Below are positions 7,796-15,333 of a stretch of DNA of 31,672 bases, one piece after another. The notes under the pieces were generated by a model. The model did not search any database, was not told the DNA's origin, and saw nothing but the letters and a program-made list of their open reading frames with translations. A program made the position numbers and the translations under genes. Every line of letters starts with the position of its first letter. Position 1 is the first letter of the stretch. The DNA comes from DATNIC01 sp035604635. GTDB lineage: Bacteria > Vulcanimicrobiota > Vulcanimicrobiia > Vulcanimicrobiales > Vulcanimicrobiaceae. The stretch is from assembly GCA_035604635.1 (NCBI GenBank), contig DATNIC010000157.1, positions 1 through 31,672 of the forward strand. Direction: 5' to 3'.

Positions 7796-8508
7796 ACGCC
7801 ATCAACATCGAGCGACTCACCAAGGCCTTCGACGGCAAGCCGGTCTTCGTCGATCTCGATCTTGTGGTCGCGCAGGGCGAGACGGTCGCGGTCTTAGGTC
7901 CAAGCGGCTGCGGCAAGAGTACGCTTTTGCGCTGCATCGCAGGCCTCGAGCGTCCGACCGGCGGGACCGCGCGCGCCGAAGGTGACGTCGGCTACGTCTT
8001 TCAAGAACCGCGGCTCCTGCCGTGGCTCAACGTCGAGAAGAACGTCCGTTTCGCGGCCCGCGACGACGTGGAGCGAGCACGCGTCGGCGGCGTCCTTGGG
8101 CTCACCGGACTGCACGACGCGGCGCGTTTGTTGCCCAAGCAGCTCTCAGGCGGAATGGCGCAGCGCACGGCGCTCGCACGGACCCTCGTGCGCAACCCGT
8201 CAATCCTCTTGCTCGACGAGCCGCTCGCGGCGCTTGACGCGCTGCGCAGGATGGATCTGCAGGCGGCGCTCGCCTCGATCATCGCGACTTTGTATGCTAC
8301 TGCACTCCTCGTGACGCACGACGTCGACGAAGCGCTCTATCTGGCCGATCGGATCGTCGTGCTCGGCGGCTCGCCGTCGAGGATCGAGACGGAACTCGTC
8401 GTCCCGCTGAACGCACGCCGCCGGCGCGACGCGGATTTGACGCCCGAGCGAACGACGCTCTTACGTGCCCTCGGCGTCGAGGATCACTTGCCCTCGTTCT
8501 CGATTTGA
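7792..8508 (+). CDS. ABC transporter ATP-binding protein, SsuB/TauB type
   Basis: A 238-residue ATPase that powers the importer. It has all canonical motifs: Walker A GPSGCGKST (residues 36-44), Q-loop VGYVFQEPRLLPWLNV, signature LSGGMAQR (118-125), Walker B ILLLDEPLAALD (138-149) and the H-loop in LLVTHDVDEALYLADR (His176). The Q-loop text RLLPWLNV is typical of the sulfonate/nitrate/taurine subfamily. It starts within the permease stop (ATGA). Its last 48 bases overlap the convergent GGDEF-EAL gene, so both genes share their 3' coding ends and no intergenic terminator exists. Confidence 0.9.
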   Translation: MNAINIERLTKAFDGKPVFVDLDLVVAQGETVAVLGPSGCGKSTLLRCIAGLERPTGGTARAEGDVGYVFQEPRLLPWLNVEKNVRFAARDDVERARVGGVLGLTGLHDAARLLPKQLSGGMAQRTALARTLVRNPSILLLDEPLAALDALRRMDLQAALASIIATLYATALLVTHDVDEALYLADRIVVLGGSPSRIETELVVPLNARRRRDADLTPERTTLLRALGVEDHLPSFSI

Positions 8509-10872
8509 GTCGCGCTGATCCAACCAGCGCCGGAACTCTTCGGCCGGCATCGGCCGCGAGACCAGGAAACCCTGCGCGAAGTGACAGCCGTAGACCCGCA
8601 AGAGCTCGGCTTGCTCGTTCGTCTCGACGCCCTCCGCGACTGTTCTCCGGCCCAAGAGCTGCGCAAACGAGATGATCGTGCGGACGATTGCGGCGTCGTT
8701 GCGATCGGTCGTGATCCCGCTGATAAACGAGCGATCGATCTTGAGAATGTCGATGGGGAGCGTTTTGAGCATCGAAAGCGACGAATAACCGGTCCCGAAA
8801 TCGTCGAGAGCAATCTCGAAGCCGTCGTCGCGCAAAGTCGAGAGGGTCTCCCGCGCGCGTTCGGGCTCGCGCAAGGCAGCCGCTTCGGTGATTTCGACCC
8901 CGAGCAGCAGCCCTCGCGGGCGCGCGGCGCTGTGCTGGCGCCGCAGCTCGGCGATGAACTCGGCGTCGGATACCTCGACGGACGAGAGATTCACGAAGAC
9001 GCGGAAGCGGCGGTCCTTCCCGGCCAGCCGCGCGTAGTCGTTGATCGCCCGGCGCACGACCCACGTGCTGATCGCACGGATCAAGCCGGTGTCCTGCGCA
9101 AAGGCGATCAGCACGCTCGGCGGGATGATCGGCTCGCCTTTCTTGCGCGGCCAGCGAATGAGCGCCTCCGCGCGAATGATCTCGCCGGTACGCAGGTCGA
9201 CTTCGGGATGATAGTGGAGCACGAACTCGTCGTGCTCGATTGCCCGCACGATCGCGTCCTGGAGCTGGCGGCGCTCCATGAGCTGGGCTTGAATGCTCTC
9301 GTTGAAGAATTGGTGACGGTTACGGCCGGCGTTCTTGGCCTGATACATCGCCGCATCGGCGTGCGCGAGCAAGAGATCGACCGTTTCGCCGTCGTCGGGG
9401 AACTGCGCGATCCCGAGGCTCGCAGTGATACGCAGCTCATCGCGCTCTACTTTGAAGGGACGTGCGAAGCTGCGCGAGATGCGTTCGGCGATCGCCTCGA
9501 TCACCGCTTCCGTCGGCGCATCGCGGATGACGATCGCGAACTCGTCGCCGCCCAGGCGGCTGATGATCTCTTCGCCGCGTAGCGCATGGCGCAGGCGTTC
9601 GGATGCTTCGCGTAAGACCGCGTCGCCCGCGAGGTGACCGAGGGTGTCGTTGACTTCCTTGAAGTGGTCGAGATCTATCATGATCATCGCGGAACGTCCG
9701 TTTACGCGGCGCGCGCGCTCGAGCGCCCGCTCGAAGTAGTCGCGAAACGCCAATCGGTTGATCAAGCCCGTGAGCGCATCGTGCTCTGCCTGGTAGCGGA
9801 TCGCTGATTCCTGCGCCATCTCTCGAAGCGCGCGCGCGAAAAACGTCGCGATGAGCTCGACGTAGGCGAGGTCTTCGCTGTCGAACGGACGTTGGGCCGG
9901 TTTGCGCGAGTGGAAGATCAGCACGTACTGGGTGCCCGCCACCTTGAAGGGCGTCCCGATAACGCCGTGCCAGCCCATCTCGATCACGCGCTGCGTCGCG
10001 GGCGTTTGCGGAGCGAGCTGGAGATCGGACCACGCTGCCGTCTTCCCTGCGTTGAGAAACAGGCTCTGCAGTGCAATCTCGACTGGAATGCTATCGCCGG
10101 CTTTCACGCTGGTCCACTCTCCATCGACCAGCGTGCTGTGCTGCGGCGGCGAGAGCGAGTCGAAGATGAGCGAATCGTCCTGCACGTGACCGAGCACGCC
10201 CCAGAAGTCGCGCTCCGAGCCCAGCGCGCGCGCGCCCTCCCGCAAAATCGCTTCGAACCTCTGGGTTTCGTCGATCTCCGGCAGGAACGAGAGCGTCCAG
10301 AGCGACTCGAGCCGCTTGAAGCGCCGCTGCGCTTCGGATTCCTTGAGGGAGAGCGCACCGCGCAAGCTCACCACTTTGGCCATGACATCGAGCAGCTGCA
10401 TGTCGCGCGTGAGATCTTCTTCCGCATAGAGACAGAGCACGCCGAGCGAATGATCCACGAATTCGAACGGCAATGCCGCCGTGTAACGAAAACCGTACGG
10501 CTTCGCTCGCTCCTGCCAGGCTGCAAAGAAAGGATCCTCGACGTTGCCGACGACCGGCTCTTGGGTCGAGATCGCACGCCCCGAGGGCCCAACCGCAAAG
10601 GGACCACCGTCCCAGCGCACGTCGAGCCCGTCGGCATACGCGACGGCGACCCCCCCTTGCGCGACGATCTCGACCTTGCCGTCGTCGAGCGCGCGGCCGA
10701 TCCACACCAAACGATACCCGCGCGCATCGCACAGAAACTCGCACAATTTCGGAAAGAGATCGGCGTCATCCGCGTACTCGCGCAACAAGTCGAGACACGC
10801 GCGCAGCACTTTAAGCCTGCCGGCTGAGGCAGGCGTCACCCGGGCTCGTCGTTCACGCGGCTCGCCGGTCAT
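8461..10872 (-). CDS. GAF-GAF-GGDEF-EAL cyclic-di-GMP signalling protein
   Basis: An 803-residue cytoplasmic protein with no transmembrane segment. Two GAF-like sensor regions (about 20-175 and 190-350) precede a GGDEF domain (about 360-525) with DALTGLINR and an intact LGGDEF motif at 440-445. The inhibitory I-site is degenerate (RGEE instead of RxxD). The EAL domain (about 540-790) keeps RAEALIRW, GVEITEAAAL, ALDDFGTGYSSL, ILKIDRSFI, AEGVET and FAQGFLVSRPM, so both cyclase and phosphodiesterase activities look possible; LHYHPEVD has His where the usual motif has Gln. I choose the ATG at 10872 because GGGAG stands eight bases upstream; a TTG at 10887 would add five residues. It starts 24 bases after purF in the same direction, so it is probably co-transcribed. 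Its 3' end overlaps the ABC ATPase gene by 48 bases. Confidence 0.92.
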   Translation of the reverse strand: MTGEPRERRARVTPASAGRLKVLRACLDLLREYADDADLFPKLCEFLCDARGYRLVWIGRALDDGKVEIVAQGGVAVAYADGLDVRWDGGPFAVGPSGRAISTQEPVVGNVEDPFFAAWQERAKPYGFRYTAALPFEFVDHSLGVLCLYAEEDLTRDMQLLDVMAKVVSLRGALSLKESEAQRRFKRLESLWTLSFLPEIDETQRFEAILREGARALGSERDFWGVLGHVQDDSLIFDSLSPPQHSTLVDGEWTSVKAGDSIPVEIALQSLFLNAGKTAAWSDLQLAPQTPATQRVIEMGWHGVIGTPFKVAGTQYVLIFHSRKPAQRPFDSEDLAYVELIATFFARALREMAQESAIRYQAEHDALTGLINRLAFRDYFERALERARRVNGRSAMIMIDLDHFKEVNDTLGHLAGDAVLREASERLRHALRGEEIISRLGGDEFAIVIRDAPTEAVIEAIAERISRSFARPFKVERDELRITASLGIAQFPDDGETVDLLLAHADAAMYQAKNAGRNRHQFFNESIQAQLMERRQLQDAIVRAIEHDEFVLHYHPEVDLRTGEIIRAEALIRWPRKKGEPIIPPSVLIAFAQDTGLIRAISTWVVRRAINDYARLAGKDRRFRVFVNLSSVEVSDAEFIAELRRQHSAARPRGLLLGVEITEAAALREPERARETLSTLRDDGFEIALDDFGTGYSSLSMLKTLPIDILKIDRSFISGITTDRNDAAIVRTIISFAQLLGRRTVAEGVETNEQAELLRVYGCHFAQGFLVSRPMPAEEFRRWLDQRDSNRERGQVILDAEGT

Positions 10873-10896
10873 CGGGTCATCTCCCAACCCGACGGT

Positions 10897-12342
10897 TTAG
10901 GTCAGCGCAACGCCTCTTTCCTTGTTGTCGCGTCGCACGCCGGCCAAGGCAGGGGTGCTGGGATACTCTCCCGTCAGGCAGCCCAAACACATGTCGCTGC
11001 GCTCCCGACCCGTCGCCGCGATCAGTCCCTCAAGGCTCAAGTAACCCAGTGAATCCGCTCCGACCTTCTTGCAGATTTGATCGACGGTCAAGTTCGCCGC
11101 GATCAACTCATCGTACGTCGCCATGTCGACGCCGAGGTAGCACGGATGCACGATCGGTGGGGACGTGATTCTCAAATGCACCTCTCGCGCGCCCGCCTCG
11201 CGCACCAGGCGGACGATGCGCGGCGTCGTCGTCCCGCGTACGATCGAATCGTCGATGACGACGACTCGTTGACCGCTCAGGTTCTCGACGATCGGATTGA
11301 ACTTCAAGTGGACGCCTTGGTTGCGCAGCTTCTGATCAGGGCTGATGAACGTGCGCCCAATGTAGCGGTTTTTTATCAAACCCTCGACGTACGGCAGCTC
11401 AGCTTCGGCGGCGAAACCGATCCCGCCGGGAATCGCGGAGTCCGGGATCGCCATGACGACGTCGGCCTCCACGGGGTGCTCGCGCGCGAGAGCGCGGCCC
11501 ATCTGGTAGCGCGCCATGTAGATCGAGCGATCGTTGAGAATCGAGTCGGGGCGCGCGAAGTAGATGTATTCGAACATGCACAAGCTCGAGGGCTTGATGA
11601 CGCCGCCGTGCTCGCCGCGGACCCCATTCTCATCGATCACGACGATCTCGCCCGGCTCGATCTCGCGTATATAGGTCGCGCCGACAGTTGAGAGCGCGCA
11701 TGACTCGCTGGCGAGCATGAAGCCGTTCTCGCCGTACGATCCCAAGCACAGCGGCCGGACCCCCCAGGGGTCGCGGAATCCATAGAGCGCGCGCTCGGTG
11801 CACAGGATCACCGAATAAGCGCCTTGCGCGCGGCGCATGACGTTTTTGATCCGCTCGATCATCGAGCCCTCGGCCTCGACGATCAGCTTGGCGAGCACCT
11901 CGGAGTCGGAAGTTGCCTGAAGGATCGTCGTCGGCGAGAGCTCCCGGCGCAGCTCTTCCGTATTCGTGAGATTTCCATTGTGCGCGAACGCAAACTCGCC
12001 GATCTCGGTCTGCTCGAGCAACGGCTGCGCGTTGACCACGATCGACGAGCCGGTCGTCGAGTAGCGCGTGTGACCGACCGCGATATATCCGGTCAGCCGC
12101 CCGAGCGTCTCTTCATCGAAGATCTGCGAAAGCAGCCCCATCTCACGGTGGTTCGCGATCGAAAAGCCGTCCGAGACGGCGATCCCAGCTGACTCCTGGC
12201 CACGGTGCTGCAGCGCATAAAGGCCGAAGTATGCCAAACGAGCCACATCACAACCGGGCGCGTAAATGCCGGCGATGCCGCACGCCTCTTCGAGGACGTC
12301 CCCGCCCGGGAGCGGAGCCTCCTCGTCAAACGACCGCGCCAT
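10897..12342 (-). CDS. purF: Amidophosphoribosyltransferase PurF
   Basis: A 481-residue enzyme for the committed step of purine synthesis: PRPP plus glutamine to phosphoribosylamine. A 20-residue propeptide precedes the nucleophile Cys21 (CGIAGIY). The glutaminase half continues with LQHRGQESAGIAVSD and GHTRYSTTGSS. The PRPP loop is VVVIDDSIVRGTTTPRIV. Four cysteines match the [4Fe-4S] ligands of the B. subtilis-type enzyme (in SLCMFEY, HPCYLGVD and the MCLGC pair near the end), so a cluster and autoprocessing are expected. The leader has AAGGAT about eight bases before the ATG. It lies 61 bases downstream of the Bax-inhibitor-like gene and 24 bases upstream of the GGDEF-EAL gene start. Confidence 0.97.
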   Translation of the reverse strand: MARSFDEEAPLPGGDVLEEACGIAGIYAPGCDVARLAYFGLYALQHRGQESAGIAVSDGFSIANHREMGLLSQIFDEETLGRLTGYIAVGHTRYSTTGSSIVVNAQPLLEQTEIGEFAFAHNGNLTNTEELRRELSPTTILQATSDSEVLAKLIVEAEGSMIERIKNVMRRAQGAYSVILCTERALYGFRDPWGVRPLCLGSYGENGFMLASESCALSTVGATYIREIEPGEIVVIDENGVRGEHGGVIKPSSLCMFEYIYFARPDSILNDRSIYMARYQMGRALAREHPVEADVVMAIPDSAIPGGIGFAAEAELPYVEGLIKNRYIGRTFISPDQKLRNQGVHLKFNPIVENLSGQRVVVIDDSIVRGTTTPRIVRLVREAGAREVHLRITSPPIVHPCYLGVDMATYDELIAANLTVDQICKKVGADSLGYLSLEGLIAATGRERSDMCLGCLTGEYPSTPALAGVRRDNKERGVALT

Positions 12343-12357
12343 AATCTATCCTTCAAG

Positions 12358-12380
12358 AACCGGTGCGGCCCGTCCCGGTT
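12358..12380. repeat. Inverted repeat in the purF leader
   Basis: AACCGG (12358-12363) and CCGGTT (12375-12380) form a six-base-pair perfect dyad with an 11-base loop, 16 bases upstream of the purF ATG. It could be a weak hairpin or an operator half-site pair. It lacks the spacing and sequence of the B. subtilis PurBox. In high-GC DNA a six-base dyad can arise by chance. Confidence 0.25.
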
Positions 12381-12403
12381 GCCGAGAAACCGACCTTGGG
12401 CGG

Positions 12404-13066
12404 TTAATCCCTCGAGCGGCCTCCAAAAATGCGCAGAAGCGCCAAGAAGATGTTGATCGCGTCGAGGTAGATCGAGGTCGCCAGCTGTACGGACGTCAGC
12501 CCGTCGCCTCCGGCGCGAATCCGCGAAAAGTCGACCAGCACGAGCAAGGTGAAGACGGCGAGCGTCGCCCACGAGTACACCGACGGATGGACGAAATGGG
12601 TGAACATCGAGATGATCCCGACGATCACCAAGCCGAGCAGCGCGCCGAATGCGATGCCCTGTAGCCGACGAAAATCAAAACTGAATGCATACGCGCCCAG
12701 TGCCAGGACGAGCATCCCGACACCGGTCGTCGCGGCAGCCTCAACGACGACGCTTGGCCCCGATACGCCGACGTAATAGGCAATCGTCGGCGCGATCCCG
12801 ATCCCTTCGAGGAACGTAAAGCTATAGAATAACAGCAGCGAGAGCACCGGGTTGGCGCGCGTCGCGTTGATCGCAAATAAGAGAATGAAGCCTGCGATTA
12901 ACGCGACAAGGCCGAACGTGTACGACACGCCGGCGAACACATACGCGGCAAGCGCGGTGATGAGGAAGCCGACCGCGGTAATCCCGAGGACCTGGCCCAA
13001 CAGCGTCGCGCTCGAAATGGAACTCGGGCCGCCATAATACGGACGGGGCTGCTGCTGCGTGTACAT
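12404..13066 (-). CDS. Bax inhibitor-1/YccA family membrane protein
   Basis: A 220-residue polytopic membrane protein with about seven hydrophobic helices after a short Gln/Pro/Tyr-rich cytoplasmic N-terminus (MYTQQQPRPYYGG). It matches the UPF0005/BI-1 family: NPVLSLLLFYSFTFLEGIGIAPTI in the middle helix region, then DFRRLQGIAFGALLGLVIVGIISMF, and the C-terminal LATSIYLDAINIFLALLRIFG, where the aspartate in YLDAINIF is typical. Family members include E. coli YccA/YbhL and pH-sensitive calcium-leak channels such as B. subtilis YetJ. The role here is unknown. AAAGGA precedes the ATG by five bases. It may head a transcript with purF and the GGDEF-EAL gene. Confidence 0.88.
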   Translation of the reverse strand: MYTQQQPRPYYGGPSSISSATLLGQVLGITAVGFLITALAAYVFAGVSYTFGLVALIAGFILLFAINATRANPVLSLLLFYSFTFLEGIGIAPTIAYYVGVSGPSVVVEAAATTGVGMLVLALGAYAFSFDFRRLQGIAFGALLGLVIVGIISMFTHFVHPSVYSWATLAVFTLLVLVDFSRIRAGGDGLTSVQLATSIYLDAINIFLALLRIFGGRSRD

Positions 13067-13132
13067 AGCGTTCCTTTCTACCCGCCGCCCGGCTACCCGG
13101 TTTCAGCATGCGAGAGCACGGCGCAGGCTCTG

Positions 13133-13150
13133 ATCGAACGTACGTTCGAT
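13133..13150. promoter_or_regulatory. Candidate LexA (SOS) operator, perfect 18-bp palindrome
   Basis: ATCGAACGTACGTTCGAT is a perfect palindrome. It contains TCGAAC-N4-GTTCGA, the mycobacterial SOS-box consensus, and the GAAC-N4-GTTC core of Gram-positive LexA/DinR boxes. It overlaps the first bases of the radical SAM start codon and lies about 67 bases from the divergent Bax-inhibitor-like gene. The fit to the consensus is seen; binding by LexA is inferred. Confidence 0.65.
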
Positions 13151-14054
13151 GAACGAGCGCGGGTTCCCAGGGGGGGTCACGGCGGTTGAGATCGAGGCAA
13201 AAAGCGTCCTCAACCGCGTCCGCGGGATGCCGTTCGAGTGGTCGATCAACCCCTATCGCGGCTGCGCACATCGGTGCGTCTTTTGCTACGCCCGGCGGAC
13301 GCACTGGTTCCTCGACGAGGACGGCCTCGACCGCTGGGGCGATCGCATCTACGTGAAGACGAACGCCCCGCGCGTCCTGCGACACGAGCTTGCGCGCGCG
13401 AAAGGGCGAGGCGTCAGCGTCTGCGTTGGGACGGCAACCGACCCGTATCAGCCCCTCGAAGGGACCTACCGCATTACGCGCGGGATCTTCGCGGAACTCT
13501 CCCGGGCGCGGACGCCCGCGCATCTGATCACGCGCTCACCGCTCGTCGTGCGCGACACCGACGTGCTGAGCGAGCTCGCCGCGCGCGCATCGTTCACGGT
13601 CGGGATCAGCCTGCCTACGCTCGACGCCGAGCTTTCGCGCCGCATCGAACCGACCGTCGCGCCGCCGGCGAAGCGCCTCTTCGCCGTCCAATCGCTGGCC
13701 GCGAAGGGTATTCGCGTCGGCGTTGCGGTCGCGCCGATCTTGCCCGGCCTCACCGATGACGCGAAGACGATCGCGCGCGTTCTACGCGCGGCCCGCGATT
13801 GCGGCGCAAGCTTCGCGTGGCACAATGTCCTCAATCTCGGTGAGATCACGCGCGACGCGTATTTCAATTTCTTGAACGAAGAGTATCCGAATCTCGTTGC
13901 CCTCTATGACACGCTCTACCGCGGAAAGTACGCGCCAAAAGAATACGCGGGCGCCATCGCGAAACGTTTCGCCCAGCAGCGCAAGAGCTATCCGCTGGAG
14001 GATCGTCCCAAGATCGAACCGCGCCGAGGCGGCGTCCAGCTCTCGCTGATCTAG
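13149..14054 (+). CDS. Radical SAM protein, Rv2578c/PA0069-like (spore photoproduct lyase-related)
   Basis: A 301-residue radical SAM enzyme. The cluster motif is CAHRCVFC at 39-46, a CX3CX2C pattern with the flanks NPYRGC and YARRTHWFLDEDG that are typical of the Rv2578c group. Upstream VEIEAKSVLNRV is also shared with that group. Further motifs are IYVKTNAPRVLRHEL, VCVGTATDPYQPLEG and VAPILPGLTDD. The family is distantly related to spore photoproduct lyase, but its substrate is unknown to me. The ATG at 13149 is the only possible start, because a stop codon lies 18 bases upstream in frame. No ribosome site is seen, so leaderless or weak initiation is likely. The SOS-box-like palindrome covers the start codon. 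The stop overlaps purD by four bases. Confidence 0.85.
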   Translation: MNERGFPGGVTAVEIEAKSVLNRVRGMPFEWSINPYRGCAHRCVFCYARRTHWFLDEDGLDRWGDRIYVKTNAPRVLRHELARAKGRGVSVCVGTATDPYQPLEGTYRITRGIFAELSRARTPAHLITRSPLVVRDTDVLSELAARASFTVGISLPTLDAELSRRIEPTVAPPAKRLFAVQSLAAKGIRVGVAVAPILPGLTDDAKTIARVLRAARDCGASFAWHNVLNLGEITRDAYFNFLNEEYPNLVALYDTLYRGKYAPKEYAGAIAKRFAQQRKSYPLEDRPKIEPRRGGVQLSLI

Positions 14055-15322
14055 GCCAGCCCGGCAGCGATATCGCTGCGATAGGTGAGCTCGCTCGTCC
14101 CGATTTGGGCGCCGACGCGCGCGACGGCCTCGTACGTTTGCGCGCGCGCTTGGGCGATCGTCGGGGCCGTCGCGGTGACCGTGAGGACGCGGCCGCCGGC
14201 TGCGTCGACGAGACCGTTCTTCGGCGTCGAGTTTCCCCAAAAAACCACCGCGTTTGGTGCAAGGTCGAAAGACGCAGCCAGGCCGCGTAGCGGTGCGCTG
14301 GTCCGGGGATAGTCTTTCGTCGCGATCGTAACTCCGACGCACGCGTCGCGCGAGATCGTCACCGCGTCGAGCGCGACGGCGCCCTCCGCCGCAGTCGCCA
14401 ACAGGCGCGCGAAATCGCCGTTGATTCGGGGGATCAAGACCTGCGTTTCGGGATCGCCGAAGCGCGCGTTGTACTCGATGACATACGGGCCGCTGGCCGT
14501 CCACATGAGCCCGCAGTACAAAACCCCGATGTAGGTCTCGCCTTCCGCCAAAAGGCCGCGTAAGGTCGGCGCGATGATCTGCTCGCGTACGACGTCGAGA
14601 TAGTCGAGCGGAAACGCGGCCGGCGGCGAGTACGCACCCATCCCTCCGGTGTTCGGCCCGGTGTCACCGTCGCCGGCGCGCTTGTAATCGCAGGCCGCCG
14701 CAAACGGGACCATCGCGCGGCCGTCGCATAGCGCGAAGACGCTGACTTCGCGACCCTCGAGACACTCTTCGAGCAGCAGCTCGCTCCCGCCGCCGGGAAT
14801 CCGGTTGTTCGCGTACCAATCGTTGATGACGGCGGCGGCGGATTTTGCATCGGGAGCGACGACGACGCCTTTGCCTGCAGCCAAGCCGTCAGCTTTGATC
14901 ACGCACGAGCCTTCCCACTCTTCGATTGCTTGGCGTGCCGCATCGAAAGAGCGCACGACACGCGCTTTTGCGGTCGGGATGCCGTGGCGCTCCATGAAGC
15001 GCTTCGAGAAGACTTTGCTCGACTCTAGCCGGCCGCTCGAACGCCCCGGACCGAACGTCGGAATCCCCGCATCCCGCAGGCGATCGCCGACGCCCGCAGC
15101 GATCGCCGTCTCAGGGCCGAGGACGGCTAGCTCGATCCCTTCGCGCTTGGCGCGTTCCGTGAGCGCTTTTCCGTCGGTCGCCGAGATCGCCCAATTTTCG
15201 CCGCGGGTCGCGGTCCCGGCGTTGCCCGGCGCGTGGACGACGGCCGAACACGATGCCGACGACGCGAGTCGCCACGAGAGCGCGTCTTCGCGCGCACCGT
15301 TGCCGACGACCAGAACGCGCAT
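14051..15322 (-). CDS. purD: Phosphoribosylamine-glycine ligase PurD
   Basis: A 423-residue ATP-grasp enzyme that joins phosphoribosylamine and glycine to give GAR, step two of the pathway. It shows the N-terminal MRVLVVGNGAREDALSW (most homologs have GREHAL, so the His is Asp here), AISATDGKALTERAKREGIEL, DGLAAGKGVVVA in the ATP-grasp, FGDPETQVLIPRI, and NTGGMGAYSPP. The length is normal. It begins 11 bases after the guaA stop and is the last gene of the long minus-strand purine run. Its 3' end touches the convergent radical SAM gene by four bases. Confidence 0.96.
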   Translation of the reverse strand: MRVLVVGNGAREDALSWRLASSASCSAVVHAPGNAGTATRGENWAISATDGKALTERAKREGIELAVLGPETAIAAGVGDRLRDAGIPTFGPGRSSGRLESSKVFSKRFMERHGIPTAKARVVRSFDAARQAIEEWEGSCVIKADGLAAGKGVVVAPDAKSAAAVINDWYANNRIPGGGSELLLEECLEGREVSVFALCDGRAMVPFAAACDYKRAGDGDTGPNTGGMGAYSPPAAFPLDYLDVVREQIIAPTLRGLLAEGETYIGVLYCGLMWTASGPYVIEYNARFGDPETQVLIPRINGDFARLLATAAEGAVALDAVTISRDACVGVTIATKDYPRTSAPLRGLAASFDLAPNAVVFWGNSTPKNGLVDAAGGRVLTVTATAPTIAQARAQTYEAVARVGAQIGTSELTYRSDIAAGLA

Positions 15323-15333
15323 GTGCTACGGCA

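Noticed and set aside
8581..9582. 333-codon plus-strand open frame inside the GGDEF-EAL gene
   Set aside because: Shadow of a strongly supported gene with intact catalytic motifs on the other strand.
12343..12403. PurR/PurBox-type regulation of purF
   Set aside because: No match to known PurBox patterns and only a weak six-base dyad is present.
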